Source: a virus
DNA length: 41,192 bases
Direction: 5' to 3' (one strand)
IMG/VR virus record: IMGVR_UViG_3300007708_000008
Coordinates: 1-41,192 of that record
A program made the translations under genes and the position numbers. Shown here piece after piece: positions 16,897-23,442 of this stretch; the stretch's first letter is position 1, and every line of letters starts with the position of its first letter. The notes below the pieces were generated by a model. It saw only the letters and a list, made by a program, of their open reading frames with translations, was not told where the DNA came from and ran no database searches.

Positions 16897-17735
16897 TGTT
16901 TACTGACAATAAGAATTTTGAGCAAGTGGCGGAGCAAGTATGGGTCTGGCGTAATTTTGTAACAGAAGAAGAAAATAATCAAATCATGTCTATCATGAAA
17001 GAATATGAATCTAGATTTGCTGATAACCAAGATGCCTTTAAGTTTGAAGACCAAGCAATCGACTGGTATAAAAATAAAACTGGCCCATTAATGCTTGAAC
17101 TAAAACCGATTTGGGATAGAATATCCATGGCTTTATATCCAGAGCATTATATACATCCACAACTTTTTGTAAACGTTATGCGTCCAGGAGATGAGGGTAT
17201 GTTTGTACATGCTGACAGCCCAGGAATGAATATGGAGCACAATTTAACTCAGCTAGACAGATGGTCAACTTGTTGTAGGCTAAGTCACGGCATAGTTACG
17301 TATTTTGGAGACTATTCTGATGGACAAATATTTTATCCTAATCTTGAAAAAGATGGATCTGTAAAAGATAGACCTGGGGACGCATTTGATTGTCTAGAAG
17401 TAGATGTTCGACCTGGGGACCTGGCAATACACGGAGCCACACATCCATGGGAACACGGTGTTAGAAAAATAACATCTGGAACGCGATATGCATATTCTAA
17501 CTTCTGCATGGAGCTTGAGCATGCCCCTGGAACTTATGAACTATTTAATCCAGACAAGCATCCTCACATGACAGATGAAAAGGAAATTATTAGCTGGGTG
17601 CAAACTGTATATCCTGAAACTACTTTCTGTAAAAAGAAATGTATCTGCGGGCAGTCGGCTGATTTACCGTATTGTGATAACACTCATAAGATTATTAATA
17701 AGAAAAAACAAGAAGAGGGCAATTCCGACATTTAG
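16896..17735 (+). CDS. Fe(II)/2-oxoglutarate oxygenase fused to a CDGSH-type iron-sulphur motif
   Basis: 279 residues. Residues about 80-205 form a prolyl-hydroxylase-like 2OG oxygenase: HxD at H105/D107 (FVHADSPG), distal H187 (PWEHGVRK) and R197 to bind 2OG. These enzymes hydroxylate protein or small-molecule substrates. The last 30 residues hold C249-x-C251-x2-S-x3-P-x-C260-D-N-T-H264, the CDGSH 2Fe-2S motif with Asn in place of Gly. I know of no common family with this fusion. Start at 16896 has AGGAAGAAG just upstream and overlaps the previous stop. Substrate unknown. Confidence 0.85.
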   Translation: MFTDNKNFEQVAEQVWVWRNFVTEEENNQIMSIMKEYESRFADNQDAFKFEDQAIDWYKNKTGPLMLELKPIWDRISMALYPEHYIHPQLFVNVMRPGDEGMFVHADSPGMNMEHNLTQLDRWSTCCRLSHGIVTYFGDYSDGQIFYPNLEKDGSVKDRPGDAFDCLEVDVRPGDLAIHGATHPWEHGVRKITSGTRYAYSNFCMELEHAPGTYELFNPDKHPHMTDEKEIISWVQTVYPETTFCKKKCICGQSADLPYCDNTHKIINKKKQEEGNSDI

Positions 17736-17789
17736 TGCGAAAGTGCAAAAGTGAAAAAATTGAAGTGCGGCGGCGGTAGAAGAACCATT

Positions 17790-18068
17790 TTAGAATTTAG
17801 CATCATACAGGGGATCTCCACTATATTCGTATATTAGATTCATTAGTAATAAACACTCTGTATGGCTTTCTAAGTACCATATGTCACATACCCCTGACTC
17901 TGCATTCAAACAAGTCTCTAATCGACTCTTGAGGCCCTTTATGACCCATTCTAGCGAACACCTTGCCATGAACTTATCAGCTTGAAAATAATTACACTCT
18001 TCATATCTACGATCTAGCAAGTATTTCGCTAATTGGTCTGCTTTGTCCGAATTTACCATATTGTCCAT
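17790..18068 (-). CDS. Hypothetical small protein
   Basis: 92 residues, acidic with scattered Cys (C26, C37 and four later). The sequence LAKYLLDRRYEECNYFQADKF and CLLLMNLIYEYSGD suggests a helical globular protein. No family recognised. It converges with the 2OG-CDGSH gene; the 54 bp between them contain a GTGCGGCGG-CGGTAGA box also seen near promoters on the right side of the window. Confidence 0.6.
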   Translation of the reverse strand: MDNMVNSDKADQLAKYLLDRRYEECNYFQADKFMARCSLEWVIKGLKSRLETCLNAESGVCDIWYLESHTECLLLMNLIYEYSGDPLYDAKF

Positions 18069-18122
18069 ATTACCAGTATGGCTATATATACCCAGGTTAG
18101 CCAGAGTATTGACCTATAGAGT

Positions 18123-18266
18123 TTAGAATTCTTCACTGTCTATATCTTCATCTAGGTCAAAATCAAAGATTTCTTTTTGTCCCGCCCAATTTAAAAATTT
18201 AGACAATGCAACTCCTGAAAGGATTGCTATCGCAATGGTACTTACTAATGCTGATAATTTCTTCAT
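18123..18266 (-). CDS. Small single-pass membrane protein
   Basis: 47 residues: MKKLSALVSTIAIAILSGVA forms a signal-anchor helix with a basic start, followed by an acidic tail (FDFDLDEDIDSEEF). Too short for automatic calling but with a typical membrane-protein layout. No family recognised; small membrane proteins like this are frequent in phage cargo regions. Confidence 0.55.
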   Translation of the reverse strand: MKKLSALVSTIAIAILSGVALSKFLNWAGQKEIFDFDLDEDIDSEEF

Positions 18267-18273
18267 ATATATC

Positions 18274-18384
18274 CTAGTCAACTGCAATATTCATAGCATG
18301 ATCTGAACAATAATATATCATCTTGCCATCTAGCGTTAGCTTAGATGTATATGATAGTTTTTCACAGTATGTGCAGAATTTCAT
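18274..18384 (-). CDS. Tiny zinc-ribbon protein (36 aa)
   Basis: 36 residues beginning MKFCTYCEKLSYTSKL and containing YYCSDHAMN. C4, C7, C26 and H29 give a Cys2-CysHis pattern suited to one zinc ion. No function recognised. It lies between two small minus-strand genes and the oxygenase pair and is one of many tiny Cys-rich proteins here. Confidence 0.55.
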   Translation of the reverse strand: MKFCTYCEKLSYTSKLTLDGKMIYYCSDHAMNIAVD

Positions 18385-18404
18385 GATATTAGTATACCAT
18401 AATT

Positions 18405-19301
18405 CTAGTCAACTGCTTTATTTCTAATTATGAATTTTTTATTTAAAGCCTTTAAATTTGCAATCTCTTCTACTGAGGTATAAATATTAGCCTGATGAGT
18501 ATGTGTTGCAAAACATTCTTTTCTAGATATATCACGCTTTTGATTAATTTCATCTTGAGTCATAAATTCTACTTCCTTCTTATATGCATTAGGCATAGGC
18601 GACTCTACATACATTCTAATAAATACCTTTTCACCGTTCTTAGTTCCATATACGCCATGATAATGCAATGAAGAGAAAAACATAGCATCTCCAGCTTCAG
18701 GAAAATATTCTACTGGCTTATCTATCTCATAATACTCTACGCCATTGTCTGTAATCTTTCGTTCTGCCGTTTCCATATTTATGAATGCCAATCCGCCACC
18801 TTCAAAGTCATCATATGGGTATACGTTTAATGTAAATGCATGTGGAGATGATCCCCAAAATGGAGTTCTATCAATATGGTATCCGTTTATAAATCCATCA
18901 TCACCAAAACTGTCTGCATAGTCTACAAGAAGTATATCTGCAGATCCCCATCCACCAGCCTGAGTTGCTTCTTCATGTGTTGCTGGTATATTGTAGTTTG
19001 GTGCTACATCTAAAGACTTTAGATAGTCCATATCAAGATAATTATCTTTATAGTAGTTAATACATTGTGTGTATATGCTTGAAAGCTCTTTAATGATTTC
19101 CCCAGGCTCGTTATCTAGATCTCTAGTGTCATAAGGATCTAATGTCGACTTAAATCCAGATATACCCCAATCCATCCAGTCTGTGAACAGTTCGTGCTTT
19201 TCGGTTTGAGATTTTTTTATTACATCGTAAGTTTTTTTAGGATCTTTTAATACATTCTTAAATACAAGAACTCCCTTAGTCAATTCAAAAGCATCAAACA
19301 T
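18405..19301 (-). CDS. Fe(II)/2-oxoglutarate oxygenase
   Basis: 298 residues. HxD is H142/D144 (NGYHIDRTPFWG), the distal His is H215 (LHYHGVYG) and the 2OG-binding Arg is R229 (VFIRMY). The intervening NVYPYDDFEGGGLAFIN matches the metal-facing core of prolyl-4-hydroxylase-like enzymes that use a GGDL-type strand. It overlaps its upstream neighbour by 8 bp and aligns with it residue for residue through the HxD (same numbering), so the two arose by tandem duplication. Substrate unknown; in phages such enzymes are usually linked to modification of structural proteins or bases, which is not shown here. Confidence 0.85.
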   Translation of the reverse strand: MFDAFELTKGVLVFKNVLKDPKKTYDVIKKSQTEKHELFTDWMDWGISGFKSTLDPYDTRDLDNEPGEIIKELSSIYTQCINYYKDNYLDMDYLKSLDVAPNYNIPATHEEATQAGGWGSADILLVDYADSFGDDGFINGYHIDRTPFWGSSPHAFTLNVYPYDDFEGGGLAFINMETAERKITDNGVEYYEIDKPVEYFPEAGDAMFFSSLHYHGVYGTKNGEKVFIRMYVESPMPNAYKKEVEFMTQDEINQKRDISRKECFATHTHQANIYTSVEEIANLKALNKKFIIRNKAVD

Positions 19302-20193
19302 TTTTTACCACACAAACTATTTGATTATTGTCTCCACCATTACCAATTTCTTCTTTTGAGTTATAAATTCTGCATTGCCAACCGTATTTAGCAAATCCTT
19401 CTTTTTCTTCTTGCTTTAAAAATTCTTCAAACTCTTCTTCAGACATAGAGTTCTTTTTAGCATACCACTCTGGTTTAAATGATGCTGTTAAGAATTGACG
19501 AATGTAAAATTTATTTCCTATAACTGGCAAAACTGCATGAAATACATCTGTTCTAAAGAGCAGACCATCTCCAGCTTCCATCTTGTATCTAACTGGAGGA
19601 TCAATCATCAAACATTCTCTTTCTTTGCCATCAGCATCTATATATGTTGATTTTTCTGCATCCTCTGTATTAATAATTAAAATATCTCCGCCTTCGTAAT
19701 TGTCATTAGTATAAATATTAAAATTGAATATATGGGGAGTCCCACCAAACCAGGGCCTTCTGTCTTGATGATATTCCATAGACAATGGCTTTGATTTATC
19801 TGTATTTTCTGATTCTAAAATTACTACATCTGCAGTGCAGTATGTTGGATGCTTTCTAGCTTCTTCCATAGTTGTTGGAATATCTGAATCTTCGCCTATC
19901 AAATCAAAATAATTTTTATTTAAATAATTTTCTTTATATATCTTCATTACATTCCAGAATATGTCTAAAAACTCTCTCAGGTATTCCCCGCCCTCATTTT
20001 CACACACCTCATATGAAGAATCTTGATATGGATATGCTTTTGAGTATTGACCCCATGGACGCCAGTCTTCCCAATTTCCAAACCACTGGTCATTATTGGT
20101 TTTAGAGCGTATAATGAAATCCTGGGTCGCAGCTGGATCCTTCAATGTATTTTTGAAAAGGATTACGTCTTTGGTGAGTAGTTTGTGTTCCAT
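19294..20193 (-). CDS. Fe(II)/2-oxoglutarate oxygenase, paralogue of neighbour
   Basis: 299 residues. HxD at H142/D144 (MEYHQDRRPWFG), distal His H219 (DVFHAVLP), Arg R232 (FYIRQF), core NIYTNDNYEGGDILIIN. N-termini of the pair are also similar (KDVILFKNTLKDP against KGVLVFKNVLKDP). First gene of a two-gene operon driven by the minus-strand promoter at 20319-20346. AAGGAAAATC precedes the ATG. Its substrate cannot be told from sequence. Confidence 0.85.
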   Translation of the reverse strand: MEHKLLTKDVILFKNTLKDPAATQDFIIRSKTNNDQWFGNWEDWRPWGQYSKAYPYQDSSYEVCENEGGEYLREFLDIFWNVMKIYKENYLNKNYFDLIGEDSDIPTTMEEARKHPTYCTADVVILESENTDKSKPLSMEYHQDRRPWFGGTPHIFNFNIYTNDNYEGGDILIINTEDAEKSTYIDADGKERECLMIDPPVRYKMEAGDGLLFRTDVFHAVLPVIGNKFYIRQFLTASFKPEWYAKKNSMSEEEFEEFLKQEEKEGFAKYGWQCRIYNSKEEIGNGGDNNQIVCVVKNV

Positions 20194-20461
20194 GATTTTC
20201 CTTACGCTAGATTATAATTATAGCATTGGTTGTATCACTTGATCTTAGGTCTTAGGTCTTACTATATATAATATATTTAATATTTATTGATTTACTGACC
20301 CCCCGACCCCCCTAGAAAAGTATAACATTTGTATTTTCGGTGTCAACCCCTTTTCAAATTTCAGAAAATGTTAATATATTTTTAATTTGTACGATACACA
20401 TATAAAACAAAATCGGACATTTTGGATAGACCGCCCATAATGAGCGTGTGCCTATGATCTT
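20194..20461. other. AT-rich divergent intergenic region
   Basis: No gene seen. It holds the minus-strand promoter above, a run of TTAGGTCTTAGGTCTTA repeats, a TATATATAATATATTT tract and two tandem GACCCCCC units. It separates the minus-strand oxygenase operon from the plus-strand early-type block and ends where the first CRP-like site begins. Confidence 0.5.
20319..20346 (-). promoter_or_regulatory. Promoter for the oxygenase pair
   Basis: On the minus strand: TTGACA (20346-20341), 16-nt spacer, TATACT (20324-20319). A leader of roughly 120 nt follows, containing GACCCCCC direct repeats and TTAGGTC repeats on the plus strand. Confidence 0.6.
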
Positions 20462-20547
20462 TGTGGCGCATATCACAGGGTTATTCTAAGATTTATTCCG
20501 ACACGCCCGACAATAGGGGTCTAAATGTCAGTGCCCCTTGCTATGAT
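20462..20547 (+). promoter_or_regulatory. Cassette 1: CRP-like site plus TGTCAG-N10 promoter
   Basis: TGTGG-CGCATA-TCACA (20462-20477) is one mismatch from the CRP/GlxR consensus. TGTCAG (20526-20531), 10-nt spacer, TATGAT (20542-20547). A CGACACGCC copy lies between them. Downstream gene starts at 20598 after AAGAAAGGTTAG. Confidence 0.7.
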
Positions 20548-20597
20548 TAAGGTATAAAGAAAGTAAGAAAGTCTTACTAAGAAAGGTTAGGTCTAAA

Positions 20598-20765
20598 ATG
20601 ACTAACAGAATTTGGGAAAGTCGTAACGACTACCTAGTAGAGTCAGACGCTAAGCGTCTTGGCTATGTATCCTGCTCAGCAGGTTGCGGTAGAGTAACCG
20701 CATACTCCCTATGCGTAATGTGTGGCGGTAACTACGCCGAGCATAACCTAGTAGGTGTGAGGTAA
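20598..20765 (+). CDS. Small Cys-rich protein (55 aa), zinc-ribbon-like
   Basis: 55 residues. Cysteines in VSCSAGCGRVTA and SLCVMCGGNY form a Cys4 pattern (C-x3-C, C-x2-C) suited to zinc. First gene after cassette 1, with AGGTTAG upstream. Its stop lies inside the perfect CRP-like palindrome of the next cassette. No family is recognised; a small nucleic-acid-binding protein is conceivable only. Confidence 0.65.
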   Translation: MTNRIWESRNDYLVESDAKRLGYVSCSAGCGRVTAYSLCVMCGGNYAEHNLVGVR

Positions 20766-20822
20766 CTCACACTAACGCCTAACGGCGTGTCGGTGGTAAA
20801 TGTCAGCCCTATCGGCTACAAT
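20756..20822 (+). promoter_or_regulatory. Cassette 2: perfect CRP-type palindrome plus TGTCAG-N10 promoter
   Basis: TGTGA-GGTAAC-TCACA (20756-20771) overlaps the stop codon of the preceding gene. TGTCAG (20801-20806), spacer 10, TACAAT (20817-20822). A GGCGTGTCG copy lies between. About 100 nt of leader precede the gene at 20925, containing a GAGCCTAGC(A/G)AATAA repeat. Confidence 0.75.
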
Positions 20823-20924
20823 TCCACTATAACAACTAAATAAGGGTATGAGCCTAGCAAATAATCCGTAAGGTGAGCCTAGCGAATAAGACCCCCTAAC
20901 AATTACTAACGAAAGAAGAAATAA

Positions 20925-21110
20925 ATGTCATACATATACAACACACGCACTAACAGCGTATCTAAATGGGAAACTATCCAAGAAGATGTCGCAGACCAAT
21001 ACTCCTACCTAGATGAAGAGGTAGATGTAGAAGATGAAGATTTAGAAGATGTAGAACTAACAGATGAGCAAGTAGATGCACTACTAGCAGATATGGAATG
21101 GGTGGCGTAA
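20925..21110 (+). CDS. Small very acidic protein
   Basis: 61 residues. After a polar start (MSYIYNTRTNSVSKWETIQEDV) it is dominated by Asp/Glu (EEVDVEDEDLEDVELTDEQVDALL). ACGAAAGAAGAAATAA precedes the ATG, as in other cassette-driven genes. Such acidic miniproteins can mimic DNA, but there is no direct evidence for that here. The next gene starts immediately after the stop. Confidence 0.7.
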   Translation: MSYIYNTRTNSVSKWETIQEDVADQYSYLDEEVDVEDEDLEDVELTDEQVDALLADMEWVA

Positions 21111-21233
21111 GTGGGTTATGTAAAGGCTTTCCTAATGGATAACGAGGGAGCGGGTTGGGTTGATTTGTCAGACCTACCCGATACAATAAAACTAGATATA
21201 GAAATCGCACTACTACAAGAAGGAGCACTATAA
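21111..21233 (+). CDS. Small acidic protein, GTG start
   Basis: 40 residues, GTG start directly after the upstream stop; an ATG start at 21135 is the alternative. The sequence includes AFLMDNEGAGWVDLSDLP and DIEIALLQEGAL. A TGTCAG-N10-TACAAT promoter copy lies inside it at 21166-21187. No family recognised. Support comes from continuous gene packing. Confidence 0.5.
   Translation: MGYVKAFLMDNEGAGWVDLSDLPDTIKLDIEIALLQEGAL
21166..21187 (+). promoter_or_regulatory. Intragenic TGTCAG-N10 promoter copy
   Basis: TGTCAG (21166-21171), spacer 10, TACAAT (21182-21187), inside the coding sequence of the 40-aa gene and about 46 nt before the next start at 21234. No CRP site upstream. Confidence 0.5.
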
Positions 21234-21383
21234 ATGACTATCACTTACTCAATATGGGACGGCGCACAACTACTAGGCGTTGATTTCAAGGCAACTAGCG
21301 CAGATGAAATGAATAAGGTCGTAGCAGACCTAATGAAAGTTTCTCGTAATGTCGTAGCACATATGCGAAAGGTTGAAATGTAA
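21234..21383 (+). CDS. Small hypothetical protein (49 aa)
   Basis: 49 residues: a beta start (MTITYSIWDGAQLLGVDFKA) then an amphipathic helix (ADEMNKVVADLMKVSRNVVA). AAGGAGCACTATAA precedes the ATG. Stop overlaps the next start (TAATG). No family recognised, though the GAQLLGVDF.A phrase is a typical compact fold start. Confidence 0.65.
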   Translation: MTITYSIWDGAQLLGVDFKATSADEMNKVVADLMKVSRNVVAHMRKVEM

Positions 21384-21538
21384 TGATACCTACAGGATTT
21401 GAGTTATCTATAACTAACGAATACGGATTTGAGTTTGATAGTTTCTTAGGGGCTATCTACTTACCTTGGCACACTATTATTATCACCGCCCTAGCACTAA
21501 TCGCTTATAAGATTTATAAGAGAAAGAAGAATAAGTAA
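21383..21538 (+). CDS. Small single-pass membrane protein
   Basis: 51 residues. An acidic/aromatic N-terminus (MIPTGFELSITNEYGFEFDS) leads to a transmembrane helix (WHTIIITALALIAYKIY) and a basic end KRKKNK, implying N-out/C-in topology. It overlaps both neighbours by one base (TAATG), so expression is coupled. Function unknown. Confidence 0.65.
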   Translation: MIPTGFELSITNEYGFEFDSFLGAIYLPWHTIIITALALIAYKIYKRKKNK

Positions 21539-21651
21539 TGACTACTAATCGCCTACTAACTACCGCCGTCCAATTACTACTAGCGGGCGTTACTATCCCG
21601 CTACTAATCGCCGTAATCAAAGATATAAAAAATGGGGGACTAAATGAATAA
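21538..21651 (+). CDS. Tiny membrane protein (37 aa)
   Basis: 37 residues with one transmembrane helix (LLTTAVQLLLAGVTIPLLIA) and a short charged end (KDIKNGGLNE). One-base overlap upstream and eight-base overlap downstream. Two adjacent tiny membrane proteins could form a complex, for example a holin/antiholin-like pair, but nothing in the sequence proves it. Confidence 0.6.
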   Translation: MTTNRLLTTAVQLLLAGVTIPLLIAVIKDIKNGGLNE

Positions 21652-21841
21652 ATCACAATTAGAGAAAGACTTAGAAATAAAAGAAAGCTTTATAGATTTA
21701 CTAAATGATATTTATCCTACTGTAAAAATCGGTTACTCTACATTCACACCCGCCGAAATTCTAGAGTGTTGCGATCCCGTAGCGTTTGCGATTGGATTAG
21801 TGGAGCACGAGGATTATTTAGCAGAATTAGAAAATGAATAA
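21644..21841 (+). CDS. Small hypothetical acidic protein
   Basis: 65 residues. It reads MNKSQLEKDLEIKESFIDLL, then IGYSTFTPAEILECCDPVAF and GLVEHEDYLAELENE. The pattern 'P.EIL...DPVAF..GL..HEDYLAE' looks like a small helical fold seen in actinophage early proteins; function unknown. GGGGGAC lies before the start. Last gene before cassette 3. Confidence 0.7.
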   Translation: MNKSQLEKDLEIKESFIDLLNDIYPTVKIGYSTFTPAEILECCDPVAFAIGLVEHEDYLAELENE

Positions 21842-21849
21842 ATAAATAA

Positions 21850-22050
21850 CGGCGTGTCGGCTTGACAAATCGGCAAGCCGCCCGCATATGTATGGGGTTA
21901 TCCACAGGGTTAAGAGAGTTATCCACAACCCCTGGAATTTGCAGCACGACACGCCCGAGATCTTTGTGATGTTTATCACAACACCCACGCTCCACATATT
22001 GAGACAAACTCTTGCAAAATTAACACTTTGTCAGTCCTATCCGCTATAAT
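21850..22050 (+). promoter_or_regulatory. Cassette 3: inverted repeats, two DnaA boxes, CRP site, TGTCAG promoter
   Basis: In order: GGCGTGTCG (21851-21859); CTTGACAAAT; palindrome CCCGCATATGTATGGGG (21881-21897); DnaA boxes TTATCCACA at 21898-21906 and 21919-21927; CCTGGAATTTG; CGACACGCC (21947-21955), inverse of the first; perfect CRP-type TGTGATGTTTATCACA (21965-21980); TGTCAG (22029-22034), spacer 10, TATAAT (22045-22050). The fullest copy of the recurrent cassette. Confidence 0.8.
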
Positions 22051-22081
22051 GTCTACTATAACAACAACGAAAGGAAGTCAA

Positions 22082-22213
22082 ATGAATCTAGATGAATTCA
22101 AGGCTCATGTTACAGAAACACGCAAGCAATCTAAAATCGAGGCGATGTCAGTCCTCTCTGCTACAATTACCAAATCAACAACAACGAAAGAAGGTGCCAC
22201 TAATGGCAACTAA
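22082..22213 (+). CDS. Small leader-like protein overlapping a promoter copy
   Basis: 43 residues starting MNLDEFKAHVTETRKQSKIE, with ACGAAAGGAAG before the ATG. Its 3' half is a second copy of the promoter/leader cassette read as protein (MSVLSATITKSTTTKEG). The region just upstream, read in the same frame, gives MSVLSAIMSTITTTKGS, showing that the two stretches are duplicates at DNA level. Whether the product is functional or merely a by-product is open. Confidence 0.5.
   Translation: MNLDEFKAHVTETRKQSKIEAMSVLSATITKSTTTKEGATNGN
22146..22167 (+). promoter_or_regulatory. Intragenic TGTCAG-N10 promoter copy
   Basis: TGTCAG (22146-22151), spacer 10, TACAAT (22162-22167), followed by AACAACAACGAAAGAAGG and the ATG at 22203. 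Near-duplicate of the copy at 22029-22050 including the AACAACAACGAAAG leader. Confidence 0.65.
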
Positions 22214-22409
22214 ACTATACACAATCGAAAACTTGCTAATCGGCAAGAATTACCGCTCAAACTCTCGCCACTTTTCAGGTGAGATTATTTCTGCAACTGC
22301 TCGCCCTGAAATTTGGTATGGCGAAAAAACTGAAGCGTTTTTAATCGAAGTTAGAACTGGTGGCTTGCGAAATAAATTCGCAACAATCGCAGTAAAGGTT
22401 GGTGAATAA
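22203..22409 (+). CDS. Small hypothetical protein
   Basis: 68 residues: MATKLYTIENLLIGKNYRS, EIISATARPEIWYGEKTEAFLIEV, KFATIAVKVGE. Beta-rich; the layout of a short SH3-like or OB-like fold is possible. ACGAAAGAAGG lies upstream. It overlaps the previous gene by 11 bp and abuts the next. No family recognised. Confidence 0.7.
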   Translation: MATKLYTIENLLIGKNYRSNSRHFSGEIISATARPEIWYGEKTEAFLIEVRTGGLRNKFATIAVKVGE

Positions 22410-22553
22410 ATGGGAATGGTAAAAGATAGCCTTGACGGGATTTTTCTTTGCGATAATTGCGACACTCTCGCAACTGTATGGCAAAAGGGAAACACAATTG
22501 AAATCACACAATGCAAATGCGTAACACTAGATTGGGAGAGCGACAATGTATAA
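22410..22553 (+). CDS. Tiny zinc-ribbon protein (47 aa)
   Basis: 47 residues. C14-x2-C17 (FLCDNCDTLATVW) and C35-x-C37 (TQCKCVTLDW) give a classic mini zinc ribbon. It starts immediately after the upstream stop and overlaps the next gene by 8 bp. No family recognised. Confidence 0.65.
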   Translation: MGMVKDSLDGIFLCDNCDTLATVWQKGNTIEITQCKCVTLDWESDNV

Positions 22554-22755
22554 AATAACTTTATCTTATGACGGAAATGCACCACACTGGCAACAAGACT
22601 ACGCAAGCGAATTTGATGCGTGGAAAGATTTCTTTGCATTTACTGATTGGGGATTTGCTAACGAATTCTCAACTGTAAATATTTACAATTCAGAAATGAA
22701 ATGCTTTACTAAACATTTTTATCGTGAGGAAAGAAAGGTCGTAACTGTAAAATGA
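22546..22755 (+). CDS. Small hypothetical protein
   Basis: 69 residues. MYKITLSYDGNAPHWQQDYAS, EFDAWKDFFAFTDWGFAN and NIYNSEMKCFTKHF suggest a small alpha/beta fold rich in aromatics. GAGAGCGACA lies before the start. It overlaps the next gene by 4 bp (ATGA). The layout is common in phage early miniproteins; function unknown. Confidence 0.7.
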   Translation: MYKITLSYDGNAPHWQQDYASEFDAWKDFFAFTDWGFANEFSTVNIYNSEMKCFTKHFYREERKVVTVK

Positions 22756-22946
22756 CAATGACACGCAAGCACTTCGAGGCAATTGCTGAAATCTTAAATT
22801 ATAATTCAGGTAAAACTCACCCTGCTGTTTTTTCTAAAATGGTTTTAGACTTTGCGGAATTGTGTGCAAATGAAAATCCTAATTTCAATGTAACTAAATT
22901 CTATGAAGCGAGTAACTATGTCATTCCAAAACTCTCTACGAGATAA
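22752..22946 (+). CDS. Small helical hypothetical protein
   Basis: 64 residues, MTMTRKHFEAIAEILNYNSG then HPAVFSKMVLDFAELCANENPNFN and KFYEASNYV. The pattern RKHFEAIAEIL ... F..NPNF....F..A is shared with small phage proteins of unknown function found in many marine and actinobacterial phages. It overlaps neighbours at both ends, so translation is coupled. Confidence 0.75.
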   Translation: MTMTRKHFEAIAEILNYNSGKTHPAVFSKMVLDFAELCANENPNFNVTKFYEASNYVIPKLSTR

Positions 22947-23052
22947 AGTAAAACGCATTCAGGAATTGCGTCGCAGTAATGCGGCGCAACCTGTTCGCAA
23001 TAAAAAAACTTACACACGCAAGATCAAACATAAAAATAAAAATGCAGAGTAA
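22918..23052 (+). CDS. Small basic protein (44 aa)
   Basis: 44 residues, strongly basic (RDKVKRIQELRRSNAAQPVR, KKTYTRKIKHKNKNAE), overlapping the previous gene by 29 bp in another frame. Nucleic-acid binding is possible by charge alone. No family recognised. Last gene of the 22.0-23.0 kb operon. Confidence 0.55.
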   Translation: MSFQNSLRDKVKRIQELRRSNAAQPVRNKKTYTRKIKHKNKNAE

Positions 23053-23071
23053 TGCATAAGTATGCAGCTGG

Positions 23072-23171
23072 CCCGCATATGTGCGGGGTCGGGCGTGTCG
23101 TTATGATGTGATCTAAATCACCCTGGAAATTTGCGTGTCGATTAGGAAATGTCAGTCTGTTCTGTTATAAT
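23072..23171 (+). promoter_or_regulatory. Cassette 4: palindrome, CRP-like site, TGTCAG promoter
   Basis: Palindrome CCCGCATATGTGCGGGG (23072-23088), GGCGTGTCG, CRP-like TGTGA-TCTAAA-TCACC (23107-23122), CCCTGGAAATTTG, TGTCAG (23150-23155), spacer 10, TATAAT (23166-23171). DnaA boxes are absent in this copy. Confidence 0.75.
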
Positions 23172-23201
23172 TCTCTTAACTACCAACGAAAGAGGTTCCT
23201 C

Positions 23202-23411
23202 ATGGAATTATTTACCGTCGCTTGCTTGAACTATGAAATTTGTGGCGCTCAAGAAACTTTTGATTCTGTTGAAGAGTATGAAATTTATGGAGATGACTGG
23301 ACTTGTGGCGAATGCTACGATTCAGAAGAAATGGAATTCTATGAACTAGGTGGCTGGGCGGATTCCGACGCCCTTGCTTCCGCTGGCCATGGCATGGATG
23401 AGGATTACTAA
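23202..23411 (+). CDS. Small acidic protein with Cys pairs
   Basis: 69 residues with ACGAAAGAGG upstream. C9, C14 (ACLNYEICGAQ) and C35-x2-C38 (WTCGECYDS) could bind one zinc. The C-terminus is acidic. No family recognised. The following gene's promoter overlaps its stop region. Confidence 0.7.
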   Translation: MELFTVACLNYEICGAQETFDSVEEYEIYGDDWTCGECYDSEEMEFYELGGWADSDALASAGHGMDEDY

Positions 23412-23413
23412 TA

Positions 23414-23435
23414 TGTCAGACGTCACCGCTATAAT
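23414..23435 (+). promoter_or_regulatory. TGTCAG-N10 promoter giving a leaderless mRNA
   Basis: TGTCAG (23414-23419), spacer 10, TATAAT (23430-23435), then 7 nt to the ATG at 23443. The transcription start should coincide with the ATG. The motif is also an in-frame extension (ATGTCAGACG) of the downstream gene. Confidence 0.65.
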
Positions 23436-23442
23436 TACCCCT

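Noticed and set aside
16677-16900. Integration site (att) at the tRNA or terminators
   Set aside because: No integrase and no flanking direct repeat seen; the tRNA is complete but carries no duplicate fragment that I could find.
21542-21651. Assignment of the two tiny membrane proteins as holin and antiholin
   Set aside because: Only transmembrane character is visible; no lysis gene nearby on that strand.
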